This document shows positions 9,811 through 18,223 of a stretch of 64,000 nucleotides of DNA, one piece after another. The position numbers and the translations under genes are program-made. Source of the stretch: Acidobacteriaceae bacterium dw_441 (GTDB taxonomy: Bacteria; Acidobacteriota; Terriglobia; Terriglobales; Acidobacteriaceae); contig JAAVVA010000003.1 of the NCBI GenBank assembly GCA_018449715.1, positions 454,854 through 518,853 of the forward strand, given 5' to 3'. A model generated the notes under the pieces. The model was not told where the DNA came from. It did no database searches and was given only the letters and a program-made list of their open reading frames with translations. Every line of letters begins with the position of its first letter. Within the stretch, counting starts at the first letter, position 1.

Positions 9811-11037
9811 ATGGCGCACCGGAAGCACCATAATCATCGTTGGATCATCCTCCTTCTAGGAGCGCTCTGCGTCGTCACTCCCTTCGCGGTCGATATGTAC
9901 CTCCCGGCCTTCTCGACCATCGCCGCCGAGTACAAGACCACCACCTCGCAGATCGCGCTGTCGCTTTCGACCTACTTCATCGGTTTTGCTCTCGGTCAGA
10001 TGCTTTATGGCCCCCTGCTCGACCGCTACGGTCGCAAGCGCCCGCTCTACGTTGGCCTCGTCGTCTATATTCTGTGTTCTCTCGGCTGCGCTGTCGCAAA
10101 AGACCTCCACGCCTTCATCGTGCTGCGCTTTCTCGAAGCCCTCGGAGGCTGCGTCGCGCAGGTCGGTGCCATCGCGATGGTCCGCGACTTCTTCCCGGTC
10201 AAGGAGAGCGCCCGCATCTTCTCCCTCCTCTTCCTGATGATCGGCGTCTCGCCTCTCTTGGCTCCCACCATCGGAAGCCTGCTGATCGTCGCGCTCGGCT
10301 GGCGCTCGATCTTCATCCTCCTCGCCGCTATCGCCTTTCTCATCCTCGCAGTGACCTTCCTCTTTCTGCCGGAGGGCCACCAGCCCGATCACTCCGTCTC
10401 ACTGCGGCCCGGACCGATGGCTCACGGCTTCTGGCTCATCTTCAAGGAGCCGCAGTTCCTCACCTACACCCTCGCCGGAGCCTTCTCCTTCGCCGGTCTC
10501 TTCGCCTTCGTCGCCGGTTCCTCGCTGCTCTTCATGGAAGGGTTCCACATGGGAACCAGGGCCTTCGGCGTCGTCTTCGCCGTGCTGGTGATGGGATTCA
10601 TCGGCGGCAACCAGATGAACGTCTTCCTTCTGCGCCGTTCTTCGAGCCGACAGATCTTCTTCGTCGCCCTGGTCGTGCAGGTGATTACAGGAATCGTCTT
10701 CTTCATCGGAATGAGAAGCCACCTCGTCGGCCTGTGGTCGATGATGGTGCTGTTCTTCGTTTTCCTCTCCTGTATTGGACTGACCTATCCCAACTCGGCT
10801 GCCTTGGCACTGGCTCCTTACTCCAGCCATGCAGGACGCGCCTCGGCGCTCCTTGGATGCTTGCAGACGGGGACTGGAGCCCTAATCTCGACGGGAATCG
10901 CCCTGCTTGGCAGCAGTGCCGTCGTCTCGCTACTCGCCTCGACAGCGCTGGTTGCTCTGCTTGTTCTGTTGATTGGTAGGACCACTATTCGTCAATTGGT
11001 AGAAAGCGACGAAGAAGAGATGGTGGTACTGCACTGA
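9811..11037 (+). CDS. Bcr/CflA-family multidrug efflux MFS transporter
   Basis: Proton-driven exporter of the major facilitator superfamily (DHA1, Bcr/CflA), 408 residues with 12 predicted membrane helices. The first helix carries TPFAVDMYLPAFSTIA, characteristic of this family, and the loop 2-3 motif is GPLLDRYGRKRPL. The ATG at 9811 is preferred to an in-frame TTG nine codons upstream because purine-rich AAGGAAAGAGCAGG precedes it. The family exports drugs such as bicyclomycin, or sulfonamides and amino acids; which applies here cannot be said. Two palindromes upstream may be operators. Confidence 0.9.
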   Translation: MAHRKHHNHRWIILLLGALCVVTPFAVDMYLPAFSTIAAEYKTTTSQIALSLSTYFIGFALGQMLYGPLLDRYGRKRPLYVGLVVYILCSLGCAVAKDLHAFIVLRFLEALGGCVAQVGAIAMVRDFFPVKESARIFSLLFLMIGVSPLLAPTIGSLLIVALGWRSIFILLAAIAFLILAVTFLFLPEGHQPDHSVSLRPGPMAHGFWLIFKEPQFLTYTLAGAFSFAGLFAFVAGSSLLFMEGFHMGTRAFGVVFAVLVMGFIGGNQMNVFLLRRSSSRQIFFVALVVQVITGIVFFIGMRSHLVGLWSMMVLFFVFLSCIGLTYPNSAALALAPYSSHAGRASALLGCLQTGTGALISTGIALLGSSAVVSLLASTALVALLVLLIGRTTIRQLVESDEEEMVVLH

Positions 11038-11312
11038 AGGTTTGCCCTTGTCCTGCCGATGAAATAAGAGGAATCCAAGTAGGTGCCATTTTTGGGGTAC
11101 GCTTCGGAATCCCTGCAACTATCTCATCTATGAATGAAAGACTTGTTTGTTATCATTGAGTTAACGACGGTAGGAAGGTCGGGAACAAGAATAAGAGAAC
11201 AATTAAATTGGAGTAGATTCGGGACTATTCCAACCCTTGTTGTTTGTGCTAAAAATTTCTGCCATTTAATTTTACTTTCAACCTCTTTTGCACAGAGGTA
11301 TGGGTTGCTTTC
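11038..11312. other. AT-rich intergenic region
   Basis: A 275-bp stretch richer in A and T than its surroundings, between the exporter and a small zinc-ribbon gene. One short open frame exists but its codon use and translation look random. I recognise no RNA gene or repeat. Confidence 0.5.
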
Positions 11313-11549
11313 ATGTCTGCGAATTCTTCATCTCTCTCTGGTACCAGTTCCACAACTCGAAGCGGCTCGCGTGAGTCCACCGCGCGTCTCTCTCCGGTAG
11401 CCTGTAAACACTGTGGAAGCTTTCGCACGGTGCGGGCTCACCGCAAGACCTTTCTCCAGAATGTGCTTTGGTTTCGCCTGGGTTACTTCCCATGGAAGTG
11501 CCTGGAGTGCTCCGAGCGCTTCATGTCCAAAGATCGCGGTCATCGGTAA
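11313..11549 (+). CDS. Small zinc-ribbon protein, function unknown
   Basis: A 78-residue protein with two CxxC pairs: CKHC near residue 31 and CLEC near residue 64, separated by a basic stretch, followed by SERFMSKDRGHR. This spacing resembles a four-cysteine zinc ribbon. The first 25 residues are Ser/Thr-rich and probably disordered. The ribosome site is weak (GAGG 14 bases upstream), so the start is uncertain and the gene is called mainly on the cysteine pattern. No function can be assigned. Confidence 0.55.
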   Translation: MSANSSSLSGTSSTTRSGSRESTARLSPVACKHCGSFRTVRAHRKTFLQNVLWFRLGYFPWKCLECSERFMSKDRGHR

Positions 11550-11649
11550 GATCATATGCAGCAGGGGTGGGGGGAGGGAGCAACTCTCCCCACGCAACCG
11601 TGTCCTATCCTTCGGAGCCGGGTTTAACCCGCAGGAGACGATAGATCGC

Positions 11650-11955
11650 ATGAAGAAGATTCTTTCCACCGCCGCCTGTGTCTTTGTGCTCGCCGTTGCG
11701 ACGGCACAGGCACAGGGTCCATATCCTTACCCTCGTGTCGCACCGCCACCTCCTCCCCGTGAGGTGATTCCTCCGTTTCCTCCGCAGCATCCCAACTGGG
11801 CCTGGCGCAGCGGTTACTATCGCTGGTATGGAGGACAGTATGTGTGGGTTCCAGGAACCTACGTCAGTCCGCCCCATGTGGGTTATCGCTGGTATCCCGG
11901 TCACTGGCGCCGGACGCGGCGTGGCTGGGTCTGGATCGAGGGCCGCTGGCGCTGA
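11650..11955 (+). CDS. Secreted Tyr/Trp/Pro-rich protein with WxxGxW-like repeats
   Basis: A 101-residue exported protein: signal peptide of about 22 residues ending AQAQ, then a proline-rich linker (VAPPPPPREV), then repeating aromatic motifs (WRSGYYRWYGGQYVWVPGTY, YRWYPGHW, WVWIEGRW). The pattern matches small WxxGxW/YXWY repeat proteins of Gram-negative envelopes, which have no established function. CAGGAG precedes the start by 12 bases. The gene is monocistronic, lying between a zinc-ribbon gene and kdsC. Confidence 0.75.
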   Translation: MKKILSTAACVFVLAVATAQAQGPYPYPRVAPPPPPREVIPPFPPQHPNWAWRSGYYRWYGGQYVWVPGTYVSPPHVGYRWYPGHWRRTRRGWVWIEGRWR

Positions 11956-12007
11956 GAATTCACAGCGGTAGAAGGAACCTTCCAGCGCGTCGGTCTATCA
12001 TCGAAGG

Positions 12008-12589
12008 ATGACTGCTGAAGCACGCGCTCAAAGGATCAAGGTTCTCATCTTCGACGTAGACGGAGTTCTTACCGACGGACAGATCTTCGTCATTCCCGGT
12101 CCCGACGGAAAGGGAATCGAGTCCAAGGGATTCGCTGCCCATGACGGACTCGGCATCACGCTTGGACGCCTCGGGGGCCTTCGCATTGGCATCATCACCA
12201 AGCGCAGCTCTCAGACCGTTGCGATTCGCGCACACGATCTGAAGCTCGAGTTCGTCTACCAGGGCCAGGCCCACAAGATGAACGCCATCCGCGAGATCCT
12301 CGAGAAGACAGGCTACTCGCTCGAAGAGCTTGCCTACGTCGGCGATGACATCGTGGATCTTCCCGTTATGCGCGTGTGCGGTCTTGCCATTGCCACGGCG
12401 AACGCTCGCAAGCAGATCAAGGACGTGGCGCACTACACCACCCCGAACGTTGGAGGGCAGGGAGCCGGGCGCGATGCCATCGAGTTCATCCTCTCCGCGC
12501 AGGGAACGCTCGAGAAGGCGATCGAGCAGTTTCTCGACGAGCACGATCCGTCTGCGGGAGCTGCCGACGTCGGAGTTGGAAACATGTAG
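12008..12589 (+). CDS. kdsC: 3-deoxy-D-manno-octulosonate 8-phosphate phosphatase
   Basis: HAD-superfamily (subclass IIIA, no cap) phosphatase that dephosphorylates Kdo-8-phosphate to Kdo for LPS inner-core synthesis. The nucleophile motif is FDVDGVLTDG (residues 15-24), motif II ITKRSS, the lysine region GQAHK and motif IV YVGDDIVDLPVM. Length 193 is close to the usual 170-190. TATCAT lies six bases before the ATG, and GAAGG overlaps that spacer. The Kdo transferase waaA is in a separate cluster at 36.9-38.2 kb. Confidence 0.9.
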   Translation: MTAEARAQRIKVLIFDVDGVLTDGQIFVIPGPDGKGIESKGFAAHDGLGITLGRLGGLRIGIITKRSSQTVAIRAHDLKLEFVYQGQAHKMNAIREILEKTGYSLEELAYVGDDIVDLPVMRVCGLAIATANARKQIKDVAHYTTPNVGGQGAGRDAIEFILSAQGTLEKAIEQFLDEHDPSAGAADVGVGNM

Positions 12590-12651
12590 CAGTGGCACTT
12601 CGGTGGCCACATGCGCGCTAAGTCCTTGGCGAACAAAGATCGAATAAATCC

Positions 12652-12666
12652 GCGCTAAAATAGCGC
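12652..12666 (+). promoter_or_regulatory. Palindrome and -10-like box abutting the lhr start codon
   Basis: GCGCTA-AAA-TAGCGC ends at the base before the ATG of lhr. It contains TAAAAT (12656-12661), which would place transcription start at or near the ATG. There is no Shine-Dalgarno. Either a leaderless promoter, an operator, or both. Confidence 0.4.
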
Positions 12667-15600
12667 ATGTCCCTGGCCTCCGCCGAACTGCTCGCGATTC
12701 CGACCTCGCTCGCATGGGCGCACCCGGTCACGGCGGAGTGGTTTCTCCGCCGCTTCGGCTCTCCCACGGAGCCGCAGGAATCCGGCTGGCCCAGCATCGT
12801 CGCCGGGAATGCAACCCTGATCTCCGCGCCAACCGGAAGCGGCAAGACGCTCGCCGCATTCCTGGTCTGCATCGACAAGCTGCTGCGCGATGCCATCGCC
12901 GGAACGCTCGCCGCGACGACGCAGGTCATCTACGTCAGTCCGCTGAAGGCGCTTTCGAACGACGTCCAGAAGAACCTCGACCAGCCATTGCGCGAGATTC
13001 AGCAGCTTGCGTTCGAGCGCGGATATCTTTCGACCGAAATCCGCACCGGCGTTCGCACAGGGGATACGCTGCCGAAGGAACGCGCAGCGATGCTGAGAAA
13101 CCCTCCGCACATCCTCGTTACCACGCCGGAATCGCTCTACCTCCTTCTCACGGCGGGCAAGTCGCGTGAGCATCTGCGTCGCGTCCATACGGTGATCGTC
13201 GACGAGATTCACGCTGTCGCGGACGACAAGCGCGGCGCACACCTTGCGTTATCGCTGGAGCGTCTCGATGCTCTCGTCTGCGGCGAAAACCGTCTCTCCC
13301 CGGGAGCATTTCTCACCGGCCTTGCAACGCCTCCGCAGCGCATCGGCCTCTCCGCAACGCAGAACCCGATTGAGCTGGTCGCCGACTTTCTGACAGGAGT
13401 TCACTCCGAGCGAAAGCGCGCAACCATCGTGCAGGTCGGTCAGCGCCGCGAACTGGACCTCGCCATCGAAGTCCCTTCGGACGAGCTTAGCTCCGTTCTC
13501 ACCACAAAGATGTGGGAGGAGATCTTCGACAAGCTCGCAGCGTACACACAGACGCACCGTTCCACGCTGGTCTTCGTCAACACCAGGCGTCTCGTCGAAA
13601 AGATCGCCTTCTCGCTCGCGGAGCGGCTCGGCGCAGAGAACGTCGCCGCCCATCACGGCTCGCTCTCCCGCACTCTGCGCCTCGATGCGGAGCAGCGCCT
13701 GAAGAGCGGAGAGATCAAGATCCTGATCGCAACCGCATCGCTTGAGCTTGGCATCGATATCGGCGACGTCGATCTCGTCTGCCAGATTGCGACGACGCGT
13801 TCCGTCTCCGTCGCCATGCAGCGCGTAGGCCGCGCAGGCCACTGGCGCGGCGCGATCCCCAAGGGGCGCTTCTTCGCAACCACGCGGGACGACCTGATGG
13901 AGCAGGCCGCGCTGATCCGTTCCATGCGCTCCGGCTCGCTCGATCGGTTGGAGATTCCCGAAGAACCCATCGATGTTCTGATGCAGCAGATTGTCGCGGC
14001 CTGTGGTGCAGAGTCGTGGGAGGAGGATGCGCTCTACGCGATGCTCATGCGCGCATGGCCCTACCGCAATCTCACGCGCGCACGCTTCGACGAGATCATC
14101 GCTCTGCTCGCTTCGGGAATCGAGTCCAGTCGCGGGCGTTATGGAGCTTACCTTCTTCGCGACGGCATCCGCGGGCGCCTTCATCCCCGGCGCGGCTCGC
14201 GCATGATTGCCATCTCCAACGGCGGCGCAATCCCCGAGACGAATCTTTACTCCGTGATGCTGCAACCCGAAAACGTGCAGATCGCCACGCTCGACGAGCA
14301 TTTCGCCGTCGATTCTTCGCCGGGCGATGTCGTTCTCCTCGGCAACGCAAGCTGGCGCATCCAGCGCATCGAATCCATCGGTCGCGTGCTGGTCGAAGAC
14401 GCACACGGCGCTCCTCCCAGCCTGCCCTTCTGGGAAGGCGAAGCACCGCAGCGAACCGCCGTGCTCTCAGATGGTGTCGGTGAGCTGCGCGAACAGATCT
14501 CTTCGCTCACAGAAAACGTCTCTCCAAATCACATCTCTCCCGCGGATGCAGAGGTTGCCGCCGCATCCGCATGGCTGATGGAGCACTGCGGCCTCTGCGC
14601 GAATGGAGCGCAACAGCTGATCGCCTACGTCGTCACAGGCCGCGCAGTCCTCGGCGCAGTCCCCTCGAAGACGACCATCATCGCCGAACGTTTCTTCGAT
14701 GAAGCTGGCGGAATGCAGCTGATCCTGCACGCTCCCTTCGGCGGCCGCGTCAACAAGGCATGGGGGCTCGCGCTGCGCAAGCGTTTCTGTCGCGGCTTCA
14801 ACTTCGAGCTGCAGGCCGCCGCAACCGACAACGGCATCAACATCGCCCTAGCCGAGCAGCACAGCTTCCCCCTGGCCGATGTCTTCCAGTTCCTCACCGA
14901 GCAGACCGCGAAAGAGCTTCTGGAGCAGGCCTCGCTCGCCTCGCCGATCTTCAAAACGCGCTGGCGCTGGGCCGCAGGACGCAGCCTGCAACTGCTGCGC
15001 TTCTCGAAGGGCAAACGCATTGCGCCGCAGATTCAGCGCATGCGCTCGGACGATCTTCTGGCCAGCGTCTTTCCGCAGGCAGCAGCGTGTTTCGAAAACA
15101 TCGAGGGTGATATTCAGATCCCCGAGCATCCTCTTGTCGACGAGGTCATGAAAGACGTTCTCTCCGAGGCGATGGACCTAGAAGGATTCATCGAGGTGCT
15201 TCGCGGTATTCGCGACGGCAGCATCCGTTGCCTTGCGGTCGATACGCCTGTTCCGTCGCAGTTTGCGCACGAGCTTCTCAACGCAAACCCTTACGCTTTT
15301 CTCGACGAAGCAGGGCTGGAGGAGCGCCGCGCCCGCGCCGTCTCACTCTCGCGCACTCTGCCCGCAAGCGTAATGGAGGAGACCGGACGGCTCGACCCGC
15401 AGGCCATCGACGAGATTCGCCGCGAGTGCTGGCCCGATATTCGCGACGAGCACGAGCTGCACGATCTGTTGCACTCGCTGATTGCGCTGCCGCTTGAGTT
15501 CTTTGCCGAACGCCCCGAAGCCCGCAACTGGACCGTCTTTTACGATCGCCTGGTCCGCAGCGGTCGCGCTCAACGAGTCGAGTGCAACGGCATCGCCTGT

Positions 15601-17079
15601 TGGGCCTCGATGGAGCGGACGGAACACCTAGCGACGCTTTGGGGAAAAGAGTCGGAAACAGTTACAAAAGAACAGTCACTCCGTCTGTGCGTGCAGGGCT
15701 GGCTACAAATGCTTGGCCCCACAACAGCAGCCTCCTTTGCAGAGCGCCTTGGCCTCAACGTCTCTGACGTCTTCCAGGCCTTCCTCGCAATGGAGATGCA
15801 GGGCCTGTTGATGCGCGGCATCTTCGAGCGACAGAAGCCCGCGCACGACCATGAGATCGAGTGGTGCGAGCGTCGCATCCTGCAGCGGATTCATCGTCGC
15901 ACACTGCACGCTCTGCGTCGTCAGATCGAACCAGTCTCGCCCGCAGTCTATATGCGCTGGCTGCTCGCATGGCAGCACCTTGCCCCGCAGACACAACTCA
16001 GCGGAGAAGAGGGCGTGCTCGAAGCGCTACATCAGTTGGAAGGCTTCGAAGCCCCGGCCATCGAGTGGGAGCGCACGCTGCTGCCCGCCCGCGTTGCAAA
16101 CTACGATCCTCGCTGGCTCGATGCACTCTGTCTCTCAGGAGCCGTAGGCTGGGGTCGCATCTCTCCGCATCCCGCATGGTCGAACGGCGACGGAAGCGGT
16201 CCTCGCCGAGTCGTCCCCAGCGGTGCCGCTCCGATCACCTTCTACATTCGCGAGTCCGCCGAATGGCTCCCTCATGCACTCGCACGCGAGCAGGTGGAGG
16301 AGTCTCGCCTCAGTCAGTCTCTCAGCGCAGAAGCCTTGCAGGTGCGCTCCCTGCTGGCGCAGCGCGGCGCTTGTTTCGCAAACGACATCAGCCGCATCCT
16401 CGGTCTATCGAAGCAGGCAGCGCAGCAGGCTCTGTGGGAGCTGGCGACTGCGGGCCTGGCCTCTGCTGACGGCTTCGATCAGCTTCGCATGATGATGGAC
16501 CCGCGCCGGAAGCCTGTCGCAAACACCGCTCGTCGCCCTGTGCGCTCCACCTCTGGCCGCTGGTCGTTGTTGAACGAAACGGCACATGCCGCGCCGAGTG
16601 CAACCGAGCAGGCGCGACGCAATGATGGTGCGCTCGAATCCTATGCCCGCATGTTGCTTAACCGCTACGGTGTGTTCTTTCGCGATCTCCTGACACGTGA
16701 ATCCAATGCTCCGAAGTGGCGTGAGCTGATCGGCATTCTGCGCCGTCTTGAAGCGCGCGGAGAGGCCCGCGGCGGCCGCTTCGTAACAGGCTTCGGAGGA
16801 GAGCAGTTCGCCCTTCCGGAAGCCGCCGATTCTCTGCGTGCCTCGCGCTCTCGCGAGAGCACCGAGGTCATCCCGGTTGCCGCCGCCGATCCTCTCAACC
16901 TCGCAGGCATCATCCTTCCGGGAGATCGTATCCCCTCGATTCCTGGCCGACAGGTTGCTTATCGCAACGGCAGACTCTGCGAGGATGAATCGCAGGATCA
17001 GGAAGCAATGCCGAATGAGACGGCAATCCCTCTGGCCGCCGCACAGGCAGCATCTTCCACCGCGGTGTTGTTTCAATGA
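12667..17079 (+). CDS. lhr: Lhr-type ATP-dependent superfamily 2 helicase
   Basis: Very large DNA helicase of the Lhr family, 1470 residues, implicated in DNA repair in other bacteria. Helicase core: Walker A APTGSGKT (54-61), DEIH (179-182), LSAT motif III near 223 and the arginine-finger motif QRVGRAGH near 385. A winged-helix/beta-barrel section follows, and the remaining ~650 residues correspond to the long C-terminal domain of full-length Lhr. No frameshift was seen. The stop codon overlaps the start of a DUF5522 gene (ATGA). Confidence 0.93.
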   Translation: MSLASAELLAIPTSLAWAHPVTAEWFLRRFGSPTEPQESGWPSIVAGNATLISAPTGSGKTLAAFLVCIDKLLRDAIAGTLAATTQVIYVSPLKALSNDVQKNLDQPLREIQQLAFERGYLSTEIRTGVRTGDTLPKERAAMLRNPPHILVTTPESLYLLLTAGKSREHLRRVHTVIVDEIHAVADDKRGAHLALSLERLDALVCGENRLSPGAFLTGLATPPQRIGLSATQNPIELVADFLTGVHSERKRATIVQVGQRRELDLAIEVPSDELSSVLTTKMWEEIFDKLAAYTQTHRSTLVFVNTRRLVEKIAFSLAERLGAENVAAHHGSLSRTLRLDAEQRLKSGEIKILIATASLELGIDIGDVDLVCQIATTRSVSVAMQRVGRAGHWRGAIPKGRFFATTRDDLMEQAALIRSMRSGSLDRLEIPEEPIDVLMQQIVAACGAESWEEDALYAMLMRAWPYRNLTRARFDEIIALLASGIESSRGRYGAYLLRDGIRGRLHPRRGSRMIAISNGGAIPETNLYSVMLQPENVQIATLDEHFAVDSSPGDVVLLGNASWRIQRIESIGRVLVEDAHGAPPSLPFWEGEAPQRTAVLSDGVGELREQISSLTENVSPNHISPADAEVAAASAWLMEHCGLCANGAQQLIAYVVTGRAVLGAVPSKTTIIAERFFDEAGGMQLILHAPFGGRVNKAWGLALRKRFCRGFNFELQAAATDNGINIALAEQHSFPLADVFQFLTEQTAKELLEQASLASPIFKTRWRWAAGRSLQLLRFSKGKRIAPQIQRMRSDDLLASVFPQAAACFENIEGDIQIPEHPLVDEVMKDVLSEAMDLEGFIEVLRGIRDGSIRCLAVDTPVPSQFAHELLNANPYAFLDEAGLEERRARAVSLSRTLPASVMEETGRLDPQAIDEIRRECWPDIRDEHELHDLLHSLIALPLEFFAERPEARNWTVFYDRLVRSGRAQRVECNGIACWASMERTEHLATLWGKESETVTKEQSLRLCVQGWLQMLGPTTAASFAERLGLNVSDVFQAFLAMEMQGLLMRGIFERQKPAHDHEIEWCERRILQRIHRRTLHALRRQIEPVSPAVYMRWLLAWQHLAPQTQLSGEEGVLEALHQLEGFEAPAIEWERTLLPARVANYDPRWLDALCLSGAVGWGRISPHPAWSNGDGSGPRRVVPSGAAPITFYIRESAEWLPHALAREQVEESRLSQSLSAEALQVRSLLAQRGACFANDISRILGLSKQAAQQALWELATAGLASADGFDQLRMMMDPRRKPVANTARRPVRSTSGRWSLLNETAHAAPSATEQARRNDGALESYARMLLNRYGVFFRDLLTRESNAPKWRELIGILRRLEARGEARGGRFVTGFGGEQFALPEAADSLRASRSRESTEVIPVAAADPLNLAGIILPGDRIPSIPGRQVAYRNGRLCEDESQDQEAMPNETAIPLAAAQAASSTAVLFQ

Positions 17080-17252
17080 CGCACAAGGATCATAAGGACC
17101 AGCCGGAAGAAGCGGAACAGCCCTCTCCCTTGCAGGAGGAGGATTTTTACTACGAAGGGCCGTACCTCGTATTCACCGCGGCGTACCATCTCAAGCGCGG
17201 ATACTGCTGTAACTCAGGCTGTCGCCACTGCCCCTACAAGCAAGAAGAATAG
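17076..17252 (+). CDS. DUF5522-like cysteine-rich small protein
   Basis: A 58-residue protein whose C-terminal half is highly characteristic: EGPYLVFTAAYHLKRGYC, then CNSGCRHCPY, matching the short DUF5522 family. The cysteines (C44, C45, C49, C52) suggest metal binding. Its ATG overlaps the lhr stop by translational coupling (ATGA), so it is cotranscribed with the helicase. Its stop is one base away from the stop of the convergent TPR gene. Function unknown. Confidence 0.85.
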   Translation: MTHKDHKDQPEEAEQPSPLQEEDFYYEGPYLVFTAAYHLKRGYCCNSGCRHCPYKQEE

Positions 17253-17253
17253 C

Positions 17254-18141
17254 TCAGGGCTTTGCCGGAGCGAGCGGCGGAGGAGGGCCTGATCCTTCGG
17301 CGAGCTTCGTCCCTCTGCTGCGAAGTTCTTCGCTGTTTTTAGCGATGATCAACACTCGCGGGTCTTTGCGATATTTGGCGAATGCACCCTCCGAGTGGAT
17401 ACCTCCCATGATGTCGAATCCAGCTTCGCTCGCCGTTGTGAGGTAGTGGAACATCGTTGCTTCATCGCCTCGCTGGGCATAAAGCCGAGCCATCTCGAAG
17501 CAGAAGCGCGCGTGGTCCTCCGGCGACATCATCCTGGTCGTGATGCCCAGCATTCCATGATGCTGCATCAGTGAGGGATCGAGCTTCAAAGCAAGATCGT
17601 ATTCCTTGCGCGCACGATCGAAGTCCTTCTTCTCGAAGTAAGCCGTTCCCAGGTTGGAGTGAAAGGTCGCGGAGTTCTTCTCCAGCTTGATGGCGCGTTT
17701 GTAGTTGCTGAGAGCGCCCTCGTAGCGCCCAGCCAGATATTCGGTGACTCCAAGGTTGTTCCATCCTTCCGGAGACTTCTTGTTGATCTTCACCGCTCGC
17801 TGAAAGTAAAGACGCGCCGCGCTCAGGTTGCGCAGTTCCAGTTGCGACACGCCCAGTTTGTTCAACAGGTGAACCGGCTCTCCTCCGCGTTGAAGGGCGA
17901 AGCCATAGTAGTCGATGGCATCTTCCATAAAACGCCGCGCTCGAAGAATGTCCGCAGCCGTTTCGAATTCAGCAGCAGTTGCGGTGTCACGATTCGGAAG
18001 ATGCGCTCGCACCGACTCCCACACAGGATTCTGATGATCGAGGGCGCGAGCCTCTTCATGGCTCAAGGGCTTCTGTGAGAGGCCACTTTCACAGAGCAGC
18101 AGGATAGCGAAGAGCAGGGAAATACGGCCCAGCTTATCCAT
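17254..18141 (-). CDS. Secreted tetratricopeptide-repeat protein
   Basis: A 295-residue exported protein: signal peptide of about 22 residues ending SGLSQ, then at least four TPR units (for example ALQRGGEPVHLLNKLGVSQL, SPEGWNNLGVTEYLAGRYEG, SATFHSNLGTAYFEKKDFD) and a Pro-rich tail. TPRs mediate protein contacts. The ATG at 18141 is chosen because GGAGG lies eight bases upstream; an in-frame ATG eight codons earlier lacks this. It is the last gene of the receptor-VWA-TPR series, 82 bp after the VWA gene, so it may be an interaction partner of those envelope proteins. Confidence 0.85.
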   Translation of the reverse strand: MDKLGRISLLFAILLLCESGLSQKPLSHEEARALDHQNPVWESVRAHLPNRDTATAAEFETAADILRARRFMEDAIDYYGFALQRGGEPVHLLNKLGVSQLELRNLSAARLYFQRAVKINKKSPEGWNNLGVTEYLAGRYEGALSNYKRAIKLEKNSATFHSNLGTAYFEKKDFDRARKEYDLALKLDPSLMQHHGMLGITTRMMSPEDHARFCFEMARLYAQRGDEATMFHYLTTASEAGFDIMGGIHSEGAFAKYRKDPRVLIIAKNSEELRSRGTKLAEGSGPPPPLAPAKP

Positions 18142-18223
18142 GACATACCTCCGCGAGGTACGCACAGAATCATCCCCCTTGATAGTGCCGCTGTCAACGG
18201 CGTTTCGTCACAACGAGCCGCGG

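Noticed and set aside
11134..11400. An 88-codon plus-strand frame in the AT-rich gap
   Set aside because: No family pattern, overlaps the zinc-ribbon gene, and composition looks non-coding.
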